Assembly (NCBI GenBank): GCA_020248945.1
Contig: JADCGQ010000066.1
Coordinates: forward strand, 1 to 52,869
DNA: 52,869 bases
Reading direction: 5' to 3'
DNA from: Rubrivivax sp.
GTDB taxonomy: Bacteria > Pseudomonadota > Gammaproteobacteria > Burkholderiales > Burkholderiaceae_C
The notes below the pieces were generated by a model. That model saw only the letters and a list, made by a program, of their open reading frames with translations, was not told where the DNA came from and made no database searches. Below, in pieces: positions 1-8,614 of the stretch. Made by a program: the position numbers and the translations under genes. Position 1 is the stretch's first letter, and every line of letters begins with the position of its first letter.

Positions 1-612
1 CTCAATTCCGTGCTCCTGGCAGCCGCCCCGTGGACATGTGGACAGGCTCAAATGCAGCCTGCCCACATGCCCACCGGGCTCGACGACGATCACCAATTCT
101 GACTGTTGGGTTCCACACGAAACGACGAGGGGCCTGGAAACCACGGCCTGGCTGGGAACGGGGGCTCCCGTCCCGAAGATCACGTGGTTGCGCGCAGTCC
201 AATAGCAGGTCGGGTCTAAGCTGAACTGACACAGCGACCCCATGGCCGTCTGGTTCGGATAATTGACGCCCACAGCGTGCAGCCCGCGAGCTGCACCGGC
301 CCGCAGGATGTAGGTGTACTGGCCCGGCACGCCCAGGGTGCCCGGAAGGAACACCAGCAGACGACCCTTCGCCGCCACCGTGGGGGACGGATTGATTGCC
401 CAATGTGGCGCTTCCCCTGAAGCCGGGACCGCCAGGATGCCGCTGTCCGTGGCGGTTGCCAGGATCTGGCGCTCGACGGAAGGCGGAACGGGATCGCTCG
501 GCGGAAGGCCGTCTCCTCCGCCGCAGCCCGCCACCGACAGCCACACCACGCAAGCCACGGTGCGCATCGCGCCGCGCCAGCTGACCGCCTTGTCTGCAAT
601 CGCCTTCTTCAT
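1..612 (-). CDS. Hypothetical lipoprotein, 3' end outside window
   Basis: An open frame runs from an ATG at 612 off the left edge, giving at least 204 codons with no stop. The N-terminus has a basic start, a short hydrophobic stretch and a lipobox (V-A-G-C, about residues 27-30) followed by GGGD, so it is predicted to be exported and lipidated. An internal ATG at 567 would give a more compact signal peptide (MRTVACVVWLSVAGC) and may be the true start. After the linker comes a stretch (LLVFLPGTLGVPGQYTYIL, then GVNYPN) that looks like the beginning of an alpha/beta-hydrolase fold; the catalytic part would lie outside the window. No Shine-Dalgarno sequence is obvious. Function unknown; the hydrolase link is only suggestive. 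Confidence 0.6.
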   Translation of the reverse strand, partial: MKKAIADKAVSWRGAMRTVACVVWLSVAGCGGGDGLPPSDPVPPSVERQILATATDSGILAVPASGEAPHWAINPSPTVAAKGRLLVFLPGTLGVPGQYTYILRAGAARGLHAVGVNYPNQTAMGSLCQFSLDPTCYWTARNHVIFGTGAPVPSQAVVSRPLVVSCGTQQSELVIVVEPGGHVGRLHLSLSTCPRGGCQEHGIE

Positions 613-808
613 ATCGAAGTTCACAGTTGGGACCCTCATGCCAATGCTGAAGTTATCGGCGAACACTCAACTGGATTGAGAAGCTCACGGAGCGGCGCGC
701 CTGCAGGATCGATCGGTCCCGACTCAAGCGTCTCTGGCCGCGAAGGCTGTTCTTCGGGGCGTGGTCATTACAGCGCCCGCCCGGGCTGCCCGCTGCGACG
801 TTGCGCGA

Positions 809-836
809 CGAATTGCGACACGGCTGTCGCAATTCG
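809..836. promoter_or_regulatory. 28-bp palindrome upstream of the response regulator
   Basis: Two perfect 12-bp arms, CGAATTGCGACA (809-820) and TGTCGCAATTCG (825-836), surround a 4-bp CGGC centre. TTGCG also recurs in direct orientation at 801 and 813. The element ends 22 bp before a -10-like TACACT (858-863), so it covers or abuts the -35 position. It is a good candidate binding site for the adjacent regulator (autoregulation); that assignment is inference. Confidence 0.6.
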
Positions 837-857
837 GGTGGCCGGTCTGGCGCCACC

Positions 858-863
858 TACACT
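858..863 (+). promoter_or_regulatory. -10-like hexamer, possibly leaderless start
   Basis: TACACT lies 8 nt before the ATG at 872 and there is no Shine-Dalgarno sequence between them. A transcript from this hexamer would begin at or within a few bases of the start codon. No good -35 is visible; the palindrome at 809-836 occupies that position, which suits activator-dependent transcription. Confidence 0.4.
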
Positions 864-871
864 GGCCGCCC

Positions 872-1576
872 ATGACAGACACCTGTCCACGGTCGAGGGT
901 GCTGATCGTCGATGACGATCGCGAACTGGCCACCATGTTGGCGGAGCGGCTCTCACAAGAGGGATGGCTGGTCGAGGCGGCGCATACCGGTAGTGAAGGC
1001 TCGCGCGCGATCTCGAGGTGCCTGCCCGATGTCGTCCTGCTCGATGTGATGCTGCCGGACGCCACGGGGTGGGACCTGTGCCGGCGCTGGCGCACTCAGC
1101 ATCCCGCGCTCGGCCTCCTGATGCTCACGGCGCGCGCTGACCCGATGGAGCGCGTGCTGGGACTCGAGATTGGCGCGGACGACTACCTCTCAAAACCTTT
1201 CGAGCTGCGCGAGTTGGTGGCGCGCCTGCGTGCGCTCCTGCGCCGACAGGCATCAGGCCGGGACGATGTGGCGGTGCTCAGGTACGGCAGCTTGAGCATC
1301 GACCTTCTCAAGCGAGAAGTGCGGGCCGACACGCAGGCGATGGCGTTGACCACCACGGAGTTCAAACTCCTCGTCGCGTTGGCACGCGTCCCTGGCAGGC
1401 CGTTGGCGCGGGAAGAACTCAACGAGGCGATTCAGCCGGGCCGCTACAAGCCCCTGGACCGCACGGTGGACGTGCAGGTGGCGCGGCTGAGGCGCAAGCT
1501 GCGGGCGGCGACGCCGGGCACCGACTGGATCGATACCGTTCGGGGCGAGGGGTACGTGTTCGTGGCGCGAGGCTGA
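872..1576 (+). CDS. OmpR/PhoB-family response regulator
   Basis: A 234-residue cytoplasmic response regulator. The receiver domain (about 9-122) has the acidic cluster D14-D15-D16, phospho-acceptor D58 in LLDVMLP, switch T86 and K108 in SKPF. The C-terminal half (about 130-233) is a winged-helix OmpR/PhoB domain with the usual TTTEFKLL and VDVQVARLRRKL stretches and a terminal RGEGYVF. The ATG at 872 was chosen because the receiver domain begins directly after it; an in-frame GTG at 761 would add residues unlike the family. The cognate kinase starts 4 bp downstream of the stop. The controlled process cannot be told from the sequence. The palindrome at 809-836 suggests autoregulation. Confidence 0.93.
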   Translation: MTDTCPRSRVLIVDDDRELATMLAERLSQEGWLVEAAHTGSEGSRAISRCLPDVVLLDVMLPDATGWDLCRRWRTQHPALGLLMLTARADPMERVLGLEIGADDYLSKPFELRELVARLRALLRRQASGRDDVAVLRYGSLSIDLLKREVRADTQAMALTTTEFKLLVALARVPGRPLAREELNEAIQPGRYKPLDRTVDVQVARLRRKLRAATPGTDWIDTVRGEGYVFVARG

Positions 1577-1580
1577 CGCC

Positions 1581-2897
1581 ATGAAGTCCGTCCGCCGACT
1601 CGACAATTTGTTCGTGCGTCTGCTGCTGCTGCAGACCTTGCTGATCCTGGCGGTCAGCGTGATCTTCGGCGTGTTGTTCTATTCCGAACGCAACGTCTCG
1701 CTGGCACGACTCACCGCTGAACGCCTGGCACCCCGGCTGCTTGAGGCGGCGGGGTTGACCGGGGGCTCTGCGCTGGCAGAAGGGCCGCTGGCGCGCTACG
1801 CCGCGCTCCCGCAGGGGGCCGTCACGATCCCGCCTGTTGGTCCGCGCCTCGCCACGCTGCGCGAGGCCCTGATCGCGCAGGGAGTCCCTGTGGTGTCGTT
1901 CGCCTTCAGCCGTCCGGAGCCCGACTCCGACAGGCGTACCTTGTGGTTGAAGCTTCAGCCGGGCGAGGCCGTGGGTGCGTTCTGGGTGCCGCTGCCGGGA
2001 GAGATCGTGATCTCCCACGTCGGCGTGCGCTTGCTGGCGAACGCAGGGGTTTGCATGGCGCTTTTGGTCGCCGCGTCGTGTTGGTTCACGCGGCGGCTGA
2101 CACGGCCGCTGGAGCAATTGCGCCTGGCGATAGAGACCCAGGACCCGGCGCAGGCCACGGCGGTCGAGCCCCCTCCGATCGACGAGCGCGCCACGCCCGA
2201 AGTGTTGGCCATGGACAGGGCCTGGCGCGGACTGCTTGCGCGCACACGCCAGCACGAGAGCGAACGCGCGCTGCTCTTGGCAGGCGTCTCTCACGATCTG
2301 CGCAGCCCGCTGGCCCGCATCCGTCTGGCGGCAGAGATCCTTCCCGATGGCCCCGCCACATCTCCGCGGCGTGAGGCCATCGTGCGCAACGTCGAGACCG
2401 CTTGCGCGCTCATCGACACGTTTGTCGACTACGTCCGCGCCGGGGAGTTGCCGCTCGACGAGTGCTGTGACTTGGCGGACATCACGCGAACCGTGGTCAA
2501 GCGCCTGGGTCATGGGGAGCAAGCCCTGACCCTGTCCGCGCCTCAGGCCTTGCGGTCATCGCCGTGCAATGCCCAGCTCTTCGAGCGCGCGGTGTGCAAT
2601 CTCATCGACAACGCTTTCCAACATGGCCGCGGCCCGGTCCACGTGCGGCTGTTCGACGACGGCCGCAGCGCGATCGTGGAGGTGAGCGATCACGGCGAGG
2701 GTATTGCACCCGCGTTCCGACCGACGGCGTTCCAGGCCTTCGCCCGGGGCGACCAGAGCCGCAGCCAGCCAGGCGCCGGCTTGGGCTTGGCGATGGTGGG
2801 GCGTTGGGTGCAGCGTGTGGGTGGGCGCATCACGTTCGTCGACCCGGAGACTGAGGCGACGCATGGCATTCAACTGCATCTTCCCTTGAGCAGGTGA
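1581..2897 (+). CDS. Sensor histidine kinase, EnvZ/OmpB type
   Basis: A 438-residue inner-membrane histidine kinase, partner of the regulator just upstream. It has TM1 (about 10-34), a periplasmic sensor of about 110 residues without a recognisable fold, TM2 (about 148-168), a HAMP linker and a HisKA domain with phospho-acceptor H238 in LAGVSHDLRSPLAR. The ATPase domain shows the N box (CNLIDNAFQHG, N340/N344), G1 (SDHGEGI, about 369-375) and G2 (GAGLGLAMVGR, about 398-408). The layout matches EnvZ-like kinases, which autophosphorylate the His and pass the phosphate to the regulator's Asp. The signal is unknown. Confidence 0.92.
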   Translation: MKSVRRLDNLFVRLLLLQTLLILAVSVIFGVLFYSERNVSLARLTAERLAPRLLEAAGLTGGSALAEGPLARYAALPQGAVTIPPVGPRLATLREALIAQGVPVVSFAFSRPEPDSDRRTLWLKLQPGEAVGAFWVPLPGEIVISHVGVRLLANAGVCMALLVAASCWFTRRLTRPLEQLRLAIETQDPAQATAVEPPPIDERATPEVLAMDRAWRGLLARTRQHESERALLLAGVSHDLRSPLARIRLAAEILPDGPATSPRREAIVRNVETACALIDTFVDYVRAGELPLDECCDLADITRTVVKRLGHGEQALTLSAPQALRSSPCNAQLFERAVCNLIDNAFQHGRGPVHVRLFDDGRSAIVEVSDHGEGIAPAFRPTAFQAFARGDQSRSQPGAGLGLAMVGRWVQRVGGRITFVDPETEATHGIQLHLPLSR

Positions 2898-2980
2898 CCC
2901 TGGTTTCGCCGGTGCGCACTTCGGGTCCAAAGGGCGGCGCATCCGCCGCGGCAGGCGCCGCGCTGGCACCACCGGCCGCG

Positions 2981-3715
2981 TCAGGTGGCCGGATCGAGTT
3001 GTCGGCGCTGGCGCCACAGCACCGCGGTGGCCCAGGCCAGCGCGCCAGCCATCACCATCACCCCCACCGCGGCCCAGAACTCGCCGATGTGCTGGGCGCG
3101 GTGCAGCAGGCCCAGCCGGTCGAAGAGGTTGATCCAGTCGTGGCCGCCGCTCTCGCGGCCTGTCATGCCGTCCAGCAGCGTCAGCTGCGGCTCCAGCGCG
3201 TCGTACATGTAGACGCTCATGTCGACGAGCGAAAAACCCAATAGCCAGAGTGCCAGCGCGACGGCGAACACATCGCGCTGCCACCACAGGAAGTGCGCCC
3301 CCGCCACCAGCGGCAGCAGATGCTGCCCCAGCGTGCCGCCCAGGATCATCATGAACTCGCCGAACCAGGGGAACAGCAGGTAGTGGCCGGCCTCGTGGAA
3401 GGGCAGCAGGATGAGGTGCAGCAGATGGCTGCCGCTCTTGCCGTCCACCAGATCCACGTCGCGCCAGATGAAGCAGGTCCATAGCGCGAAGGCCAGCAGC
3501 AGCGCCAGTCGGGCTTGCCAGACCAGCGACGAGACGCGTGGCTCGCCTGGCGGCGGTGTGTGCTCACCTGCCGTGCGCGCGTCACCGACCACGCGGCCAG
3601 CCCCGCGGGCCTGGTACTTGGCCAGCACCAGTCCGCAGGCGGGACACTGCGCCGGCAGGGCCTGCTCGGTCGGCAGCGGCTGGTGGTGGCACTTGGGGCA
3701 CGCACGGTAGACCAT
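2981..3715 (-). CDS. Zinc-ribbon membrane protein with HEXXH motif
   Basis: A 244-residue protein. Residues 6-27 hold CPKC and CPAC, a zinc-ribbon-like pair. TM segments follow at about 67-84, 98-120, 125-145 and 150-170, with one near the C-terminus (about 215-235). The second hydrophobic stretch carries HEAGH (107-111), matching the HEXXH zinc-peptidase signature and resembling the intramembrane HExxH of M50-type proteases. No clear third metal ligand motif was found, so catalysis is not established. The ATG at 3715 precedes the zinc ribbon directly. The gene lies between the convergent kinase gene and modE, with no obvious functional link to either. Confidence 0.7.
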   Translation of the reverse strand: MVYRACPKCHHQPLPTEQALPAQCPACGLVLAKYQARGAGRVVGDARTAGEHTPPPGEPRVSSLVWQARLALLLAFALWTCFIWRDVDLVDGKSGSHLLHLILLPFHEAGHYLLFPWFGEFMMILGGTLGQHLLPLVAGAHFLWWQRDVFAVALALWLLGFSLVDMSVYMYDALEPQLTLLDGMTGRESGGHDWINLFDRLGLLHRAQHIGEFWAAVGVMVMAGALAWATAVLWRQRRQLDPAT

Positions 3716-3849
3716 GGCGCGCAGGATACGGTCCTTCGGCCCGCATCCGAGGTGCTGCCGGCGCAGGGTGTCACGGCTCCGCAGGCCGTGCGCCAGGCGC
3801 TGGTGGGGCCCCGGTCTGCGGCCTGGCCGCAAGGCCAGGTCTGCGCCAG

Positions 3850-4221
3850 TCAGCCCCCGCCCCGCAACCCCGCCAGCGCTGCCGCGCGCTTGTCCACCGC
3901 GCGCTGGCAATCACGCTCGATGGCGCGGTAGATGCGCAGCACCTGCTCGCCGGTGGTGGTGAGCTGCGCACCGCCGCCGCCGCTGCCGCCGCGCTGGCGC
4001 TCCACCAGCGGCTCGGCGAAGCCGGCGTTGAGCGTCTGCACCAGCGACCACGCGCGCTGGTAGCTCATGCCCATGCGCCTGCCGGCCTCGGCGATGCTGC
4101 CGGTGGCGGCGATGCCCTCCAGCAGCTCGGCCTTGCCCGGGCCCAGCATCAGCTCGGGCCCGAGGTGCACGCGCACGCGGGCCAGCGGACCTTCTGGTGG
4201 GGCGGCGGTGTCGTCAGCCAT
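3850..4221 (-). CDS. modE: ModE-type HTH regulator, DNA-binding domain only
   Basis: A 123-residue protein matching the N-terminal winged-helix (LysR-type HTH) domain of molybdate regulator ModE: LLEGIAATGSIAEAGRRMGMSYQRAWSLV forms the helix-turn-helix (quoted in part: GSIAEAGRRMGMSYQRAW), then a wing and GEQVLRIYRAIE. Classical ModE has two C-terminal molybdate-binding (Mop/TOBE) domains and is about 260 residues; they are absent here, so any molybdate sensing must come from elsewhere or be lost. It is divergent from modABC across about 100 bp carrying three GATAT boxes, and the expected role is control of molybdate uptake. Confidence 0.85.
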   Translation of the reverse strand: MADDTAAPPEGPLARVRVHLGPELMLGPGKAELLEGIAATGSIAEAGRRMGMSYQRAWSLVQTLNAGFAEPLVERQRGGSGGGGAQLTTTGEQVLRIYRAIERDCQRAVDKRAAALAGLRGGG

Positions 4222-4266
4222 GGCGCATTGTGTCGGAGTGCAGCGGCGGCCGCCGGTTGCCGGCGT

Positions 4267-4306
4267 CGATATACTTGCGCAGCGATATCCACCACAGAAG
4301 ATATCA
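4267..4306. promoter_or_regulatory. Three GATAT boxes at 16-bp period, candidate ModE operator
   Basis: GATAT occurs at 4268, 4284 and 4300, exactly 16 bp apart, in a locally AT-rich part of the modE/modA intergenic region. The second and third are GATATC palindromes. ModE sites are rich in TATA-type half-sites, so these phased boxes are a plausible operator. Spacing and position are seen; the protein assignment is inferred. Confidence 0.5.
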
Positions 4307-4321
4307 ACCGGAGCCGCCGCC

Positions 4322-5107
4322 ATGATCGACCGCCGTTGCCTGCTCGGGTTTTCGCTGGCCGCCGCGTTTGCCGGCCATGCCCGCGCGCAGACCCCCGTCA
4401 CGGTGGCTGCGGCGGCCAACGTCAAGCCCGCCATCGAAGAGCTGGCGGCGCTGTTCGAGCGCGCCGGTGGCGCGCCGCTGCGGCTGGTGTTCGGCTCGTC
4501 GGGCAACTTCGTCGCGCAGATCCTGCAGGGCGCGCCCTTCCACCTGTTCGTGTCGGCCGACGAGGACACGGTGTTCCGCGTCGCCGACGGCGGCCGCACG
4601 GAGGGGGGCCCAGCCGATCGCGGTCGCATCTACGGCTTCGGCCGGCTCGCGCTGCTGGCGCCGAAGAACTCGCCACTGCGCGTGGACCCCGAACTGCGCG
4701 ATCTGGGCGCGGCGCTGCGCGACGGCCGCGTGAGCAGGTTCGCCATCGCCAGCCCCGAGCACGCGCCCTACGGCATGCGGGCCCGCGAGGCCTTGCAGCA
4801 CGCCGGCCTGTGGGATCTGGCACGACCGCGCCTGGTGATCGGCGAGAACGTGTCGCAGGCGGTGCAGTTCGCGCTCTCGGGCTCGACGCAGGGCGGCTTG
4901 GTGGCGCAGTCGCTCACGCTCGTGCCGGCGGTGGCGGCGGCCGGCCACGCGGCGCTGGTGCCGGCGAAGTTTCATGCGCCGCTGGCGCAGCGCGTGGTGC
5001 TGCTCAAGGGCGCGCCGCCGGCGGCACGCGCCTTCCACGACTTCATCGTCGCCCCGGCGGCGCACGCCGTCTGGCAGCGCCACGGCTACACGCCGCCCGG
5101 GGCCTGA
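4322..5107 (+). CDS. modA: Molybdate ABC transporter substrate-binding protein ModA
   Basis: A 261-residue periplasmic binding protein. It begins with an Arg-rich n-region and hydrophobic core ending in AHARA-Q, a signal peptide cleaved near residue 23. The mature protein starts with VTVAAAANVKPAIEEL and continues with FGSSGNFVAQI, the oxyanion-binding style of ModA/WtpA, and the late GSTQGGLVAQSL segment is also typical. It captures molybdate for the ModBC importer encoded directly downstream (modB starts 12 bp after the stop). The ATG at 4322 fits the signal peptide; a weak GGAG lies about 9 nt upstream. Tungstate or a related oxyanion cannot be excluded. Confidence 0.92.
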   Translation: MIDRRCLLGFSLAAAFAGHARAQTPVTVAAAANVKPAIEELAALFERAGGAPLRLVFGSSGNFVAQILQGAPFHLFVSADEDTVFRVADGGRTEGGPADRGRIYGFGRLALLAPKNSPLRVDPELRDLGAALRDGRVSRFAIASPEHAPYGMRAREALQHAGLWDLARPRLVIGENVSQAVQFALSGSTQGGLVAQSLTLVPAVAAAGHAALVPAKFHAPLAQRVVLLKGAPPAARAFHDFIVAPAAHAVWQRHGYTPPGA

Positions 5108-5119
5108 GCGCCGCGCCGC

Positions 5120-5791
5120 ATGATCGACTGGCAAGCCCTCGTCCTGAGCCTGGAGCTGGCCGCCGTCACGCTGCTGGTGCTGCTGCCGCTGGGCCTGCTG
5201 CTGGGCCGCTGGCTGGCCTACACCCCCTGGCGCGGCAAGGCCTGGATCGAGGCGCTGGTGGTGCTGCCGCTGGTGCTGCCGCCCACGGTGCTGGGCTACT
5301 ACCTGCTGGTGGCCTTTGGCGGCGCCTCGCCCTTGGGGCGCCTGTTCAACGAGCTCGGCCTGCCGCTCACGTTCAGCTTTGGCGGGCTGGTGCTGGCCTC
5401 GGTCATCTTCAACATCCCGTTCATGGTGCAGCCGGTGCAGCGCGCCCTCGAGGCCATCCCGCGCGACCTGGCCGAAGCCGCCGCCGTCAGCGGCCTGGGT
5501 GCGTGGCAGACGCTGCGCCGCGTCGAACTGCCGCTGGCCTGGCCCGGCATCCTCTCGGCCATGGTGCTGACCTTCGTGCACACGCTGGGCGAGTTCGGCG
5601 TGGTGCTGATGATGGGCGGCAGCATCCCGGGCGAGACCAAGACCATCGCCATCGCCATCTACGACCGCGTGCAGGCGTTCGATCTGGCCGGCGCCGACCG
5701 CATGGCGCTGCTGCTGCTGCTGCTGTCGCTGCTGGCGGTGGCGGCGTCGTTCTTCGCCACCGCGCGACTGTCGGCTGGAGTGCGACGTTGA
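5120..5791 (+). CDS. modB: Molybdate ABC transporter permease ModB
   Basis: A 223-residue inner-membrane permease with five to six TM segments. The ABC-permease EAA loop is present (about 119-140: DLAEAAAVSGLGAWQTLRRV), as are the ModB-typical FVHTLGEFGVVLMMGG and IPGETKTI segments. It forms the channel that passes molybdate from ModA, driven by ModC. Its TGA overlaps the TTG start of modC (TTGA), so the two are likely translationally coupled. Confidence 0.94.
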   Translation: MIDWQALVLSLELAAVTLLVLLPLGLLLGRWLAYTPWRGKAWIEALVVLPLVLPPTVLGYYLLVAFGGASPLGRLFNELGLPLTFSFGGLVLASVIFNIPFMVQPVQRALEAIPRDLAEAAAVSGLGAWQTLRRVELPLAWPGILSAMVLTFVHTLGEFGVVLMMGGSIPGETKTIAIAIYDRVQAFDLAGADRMALLLLLLSLLAVAASFFATARLSAGVRR

Positions 5792-6930
5792 GCGCGCCGG
5801 TGAACGAGGGCCTGGTCATCGAGGTCGAGCAGCAGCGGCCGATGCCGCTGCACGGCCGCATCGAGGCCGCGCCGGGCGAGCTGCTGGCGCTGGTGGGGCC
5901 CTCGGGCGCGGGCAAGACCTCGATGCTGCGCGTGGCTGCCGGACTGATGAAGCCGCAGCAGGGCCTGGTGCAGGTGGGCGGGCAGACGTGGTGCCGCATC
6001 GGTGGTGACGGCGCGCAGCCGCTGTGGCAGCCGCCGCAGCAGCGCCACGTGGGCCTGGTGTTCCAGCACTACGCGCTGATGCCGCACCTCAGCGCCGCCG
6101 GCAACGTGGCGCTGTCGCTGCTGCACCGCCCGCGCGCCGAACGCGAGCGCGAGGCCGCGCGCTGGCTGGCCCACGTGGGGCTGACGGGCGAGCTGATGCA
6201 CCGCCGCCCGGCGCAGCTCTCGGGCGGGCAGCAGCAGCGCGTGGCGGTGGCGCGCGCGCTGGCACGCGCGCCGATGCTGCTGCTGCTGGACGAGCCCTTC
6301 TCGGCCGTGGACATGATGGCCCGCCAGGGCCTGTACCGGCTGATTGCCGACTTGCGCCGCGAGCTGGCCGTGCCGATGGTGCTGGTGACGCACGACCTGA
6401 ACGAAGCGCGCCTGCTGGCCGACCGCCTCGTCGTCATGGACGCCGGCCAGGTGCTGCAGAGCGGCACGCCGGAGTTCGTGCACCGCGCGCCACGCACTTC
6501 GCGCGTGGCCGACCTGGTGGGCATCGCCAACCGCTGGGCCGGCTGGTGGGAAGGCGGCGATGGCCGCGAGCGCGGCTGGGGCTGGCTGCGCTGGGGGGAT
6601 GAGGCCACGGGCGAGCCTGCCGTGCGGCTGCGCGTGCGCGACAAGGGCCGCATGTCGCCCGGCCGCGCGGTGACCTTCGTGATCCCGGGGGACGCCATCA
6701 GCCTGGCCGACGCGCACGCCGCCGGCCGGCCCGGGCACTTCGCGGCGCGCGTGGATGGCGTGCGCCACCAGGGCGAGATCACCATGGCCACGCTGACGCT
6801 GGCCGTGGCCGGCGGGCAGCCGCTGGTGCTGACGCTGTCGGGGCCCGAGCGGCGCGGCCTGCAGCCGGGGCAGGCGCTGGCCGTGGCCTTCGATCTGACG
6901 CAGGTGCACCTGATGCCGCTGCGCGCCTGA
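5788..6930 (+). CDS. modC: Molybdate ABC transporter ATPase ModC (TTG start)
   Basis: A 380-residue ATPase of the molybdate importer. It has Walker A GPSGAGKT (37-44), Q-loop Q93, signature LSGGQQQ (144-150), Walker B LLLLDEP (164-170) and switch H202 in THD. A C-terminal molybdate-binding TOBE/Mop-type region follows (about 290-380). The frame is open far upstream, so the start must be chosen: TTG at 5788 overlaps the modB stop and has GGAG 7 nt upstream. A GTG at 5800 is the alternative. An ATG at 5842 would cut into the first strand of the ATPase domain. Confidence 0.92.
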   Translation: MSAPVNEGLVIEVEQQRPMPLHGRIEAAPGELLALVGPSGAGKTSMLRVAAGLMKPQQGLVQVGGQTWCRIGGDGAQPLWQPPQQRHVGLVFQHYALMPHLSAAGNVALSLLHRPRAEREREAARWLAHVGLTGELMHRRPAQLSGGQQQRVAVARALARAPMLLLLDEPFSAVDMMARQGLYRLIADLRRELAVPMVLVTHDLNEARLLADRLVVMDAGQVLQSGTPEFVHRAPRTSRVADLVGIANRWAGWWEGGDGRERGWGWLRWGDEATGEPAVRLRVRDKGRMSPGRAVTFVIPGDAISLADAHAAGRPGHFAARVDGVRHQGEITMATLTLAVAGGQPLVLTLSGPERRGLQPGQALAVAFDLTQVHLMPLRA

Positions 6931-6955
6931 GGGCCGCAGGCCACCCTGCGCGCGT

Positions 6956-8614
6956 TCAGCCCGCGGCCTGCGGCGGCGCGCCCTGGATCAGCCGCTCGCG
7001 CAGCAGCCGGTGCTGCACCTTGCCGGTGGCCGTGCGCGGCAGTGCCTCGGGTGTGATCAAGCGCCACGCGCGCGGGCGCTTGAAGCCGGCCAGCTTGTCG
7101 CGGCACAGCGCATCGAGCTGGGCCTGCAGGTCGGCCGGCGCACCGGCGCGCGGCACCACGGCGGCCAGCACCGTCTCGCCCCACTTCGTGTCGGGCATGC
7201 CCACCACGGCCACGTCCTGCACCGCCGGGTGCTGCGCCAGCACGGCCTCCACTTCCGACGGGTAGATGTTCTCGCCGCCGCTGATGATCATGTGGCTCTT
7301 GCGGTCGACCAGGTGGATGAAGCCGTCGGCGTCGCGCCGCGCCAGGTCGCCCACCGAGCACCAGGCGCCCTGGAAGCTCTCGGCCGTCTTCTCCGGGTTG
7401 CGCCAGTAGCCGTCGAAGACCCAGGGCGTGCACGAGAAGAGTTCACCCACTTCGCCGTCGGGCACCTCGGCGCCGTCGGCGCCCAGCAGCTTGATGGCGC
7501 CGCTGCCGGCCCACTCGCGGCCCACGGAACCGAGCTTGGCCAGCTGTTCGTCCGGCCGAAGCACGGTGACCCAGCCCGCCTCGGTGGAGCCGTAGAGCTC
7601 GAACAGTCGGCCATTGGGAAACAGCTCCATCACGCCCAGCTTGGTCTCGCGCCGCGCAGGGGCCGATGAGATGAGCAGCTTGCCGACGCGGCTGAGGTCA
7701 TGGCGCGCCTTCGTGGCCACGGGCAGCTCCAGCATCATCACGTAGTGCGTGGGCACGAGGGACGTGAAGCTGATGCGCTCGCGGCTGAGCGTGGCCAGCA
7801 GCGCCTCGGGGTCGAAGCTGGCGCGGTCGTCGACCACGGTCTGCGCGCCCAGCATCGCGAACGTCACGCTGAAGTACAGCGAGTTGGCGTGGCACAGCGG
7901 CATCACCAGAAGCCCCGTGTCGTCGCGCGTGAGACCGAACTCCAGCGCCGTGCACAGCGCGATCAGCGCATTGCCGCCCTGGCTGCGCATCGCGCCCTTC
8001 GGCCGGCCGGTGGTGCCCGAGGTGTACATCAGTGCGAACAGGTCGTCGGGCATGACGCCTGCGCTGGGTGGTGTCGGCGCTGCGGCGGCGATGAGCGCCT
8101 CGTAGCCTTGCCAGCCCTCGGGCGGCGCGTCGTGTCCCCACTGCACCCACGCGCCGGGCAGCACCGGCACCTCGCCGCGCAGCCCTTCGACCACGCCGCG
8201 CAGCTTGTCCTGCACCACGAACGCGCGGGCCTCGGCGTGATGCACGATGTAGGCCACTTCGGGTGCGGCGAGGCGGAAGTTGATCGGCACCGCCACCAGC
8301 CCGGCGCGCGAGAGGGCCGCGTACAGCTCCAGCCACTCCAGCGCGTTGAAGCCCAGCAGCGCGACGCGGTCGCCCTTCACAAGACCCAGGCCCTGCAAGG
8401 CATTGGCCAGCCGGCTGGCCCGCTCGTCCCACTGTGCCCAGGTGAGCGAACGCTGCGAGTCGCGTGCCGCCGGCCGCGTGGGCTGCGTGCGCGCGTGCGC
8501 GGCGACCGAGTCCGACAGCGACGGCAGCGGCGTGTGGCGAGCCCCCTGGTCGCTTCGCGCCCGCCCCCCGAGGGGGTCAGCCGGCTTGGGGCGGCCCGGC
8601 GCCGGCGGGCTCAC
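6956..8614 (-). CDS. AMP-dependent acyl-CoA synthetase/ligase
   Basis: A 552-residue adenylate-forming ligase that activates a carboxylic acid with ATP and joins it to CoA. The A3 motif [11 protein letters not shown] lies at about 197-207. [10 protein letters not shown] follows, then the hinge region with [20 protein letters not shown] and the C-terminal catalytic lysine in TATGKVQHR. The GTG start at 8614 overlaps the upstream ThDP enzyme's stop (GTGA), which fixes the start and implies coupled translation. The first ~30 residues are rich in Pro/Gly/Arg, so a later start remains possible. Substrate is not predictable; it is probably the acid that the ThDP enzyme makes or uses. Confidence 0.88.
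   Translation of the reverse strand: MSPPAPGRPKPADPLGGRARSDQGARHTPLPSLSDSVAAHARTQPTRPAARDSQRSLTWAQWDERASRLANALQGLGLVKGDRVALLGFNALEWLELYAALSRAGLVAVPINFRLAAPEVAYIVHHAEARAFVVQDKLRGVVEGLRGEVPVLPGAWVQWGHDAPPEGWQGYEALIAAAAPTPPSAGVMPDDLFALMYTSGTTGRPKGAMRSQGGNALIALCTALEFGLTRDDTGLLVMPLCHANSLYFSVTFAMLGAQTVVDDRASFDPEALLATLSRERISFTSLVPTHYVMMLELPVATKARHDLSRVGKLLISSAPARRETKLGVMELFPNGRLFELYGSTEAGWVTVLRPDEQLAKLGSVGREWAGSGAIKLLGADGAEVPDGEVGELFSCTPWVFDGYWRNPEKTAESFQGAWCSVGDLARRDADGFIHLVDRKSHMIISGGENIYPSEVEAVLAQHPAVQDVAVVGMPDTKWGETVLAAVVPRAGAPADLQAQLDALCRDKLAGFKRPRAWRLITPEALPRTATGKVQHRLLRERLIQGAPPQAAG

Noticed and set aside
2..553. Complete 183-codon minus-strand frame at the left edge
   Set aside because: The neighbouring frame from 612 has a signal peptide, lipobox and hydrolase-like strands; this one is Arg/Gly-rich shadow.
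4630..5581. Minus-strand frames opposite modA and modB
   Set aside because: Gln/His/Arg-rich antisense shadows of clear transporter genes.
3538..5787. Very long open frame continuous with modC on the plus strand
   Set aside because: It is antisense to modE and the HEXXH gene and out of frame with modA and modB, with Arg/Ala-rich low-complexity product. Only the part from 5788 shows ATPase motifs.
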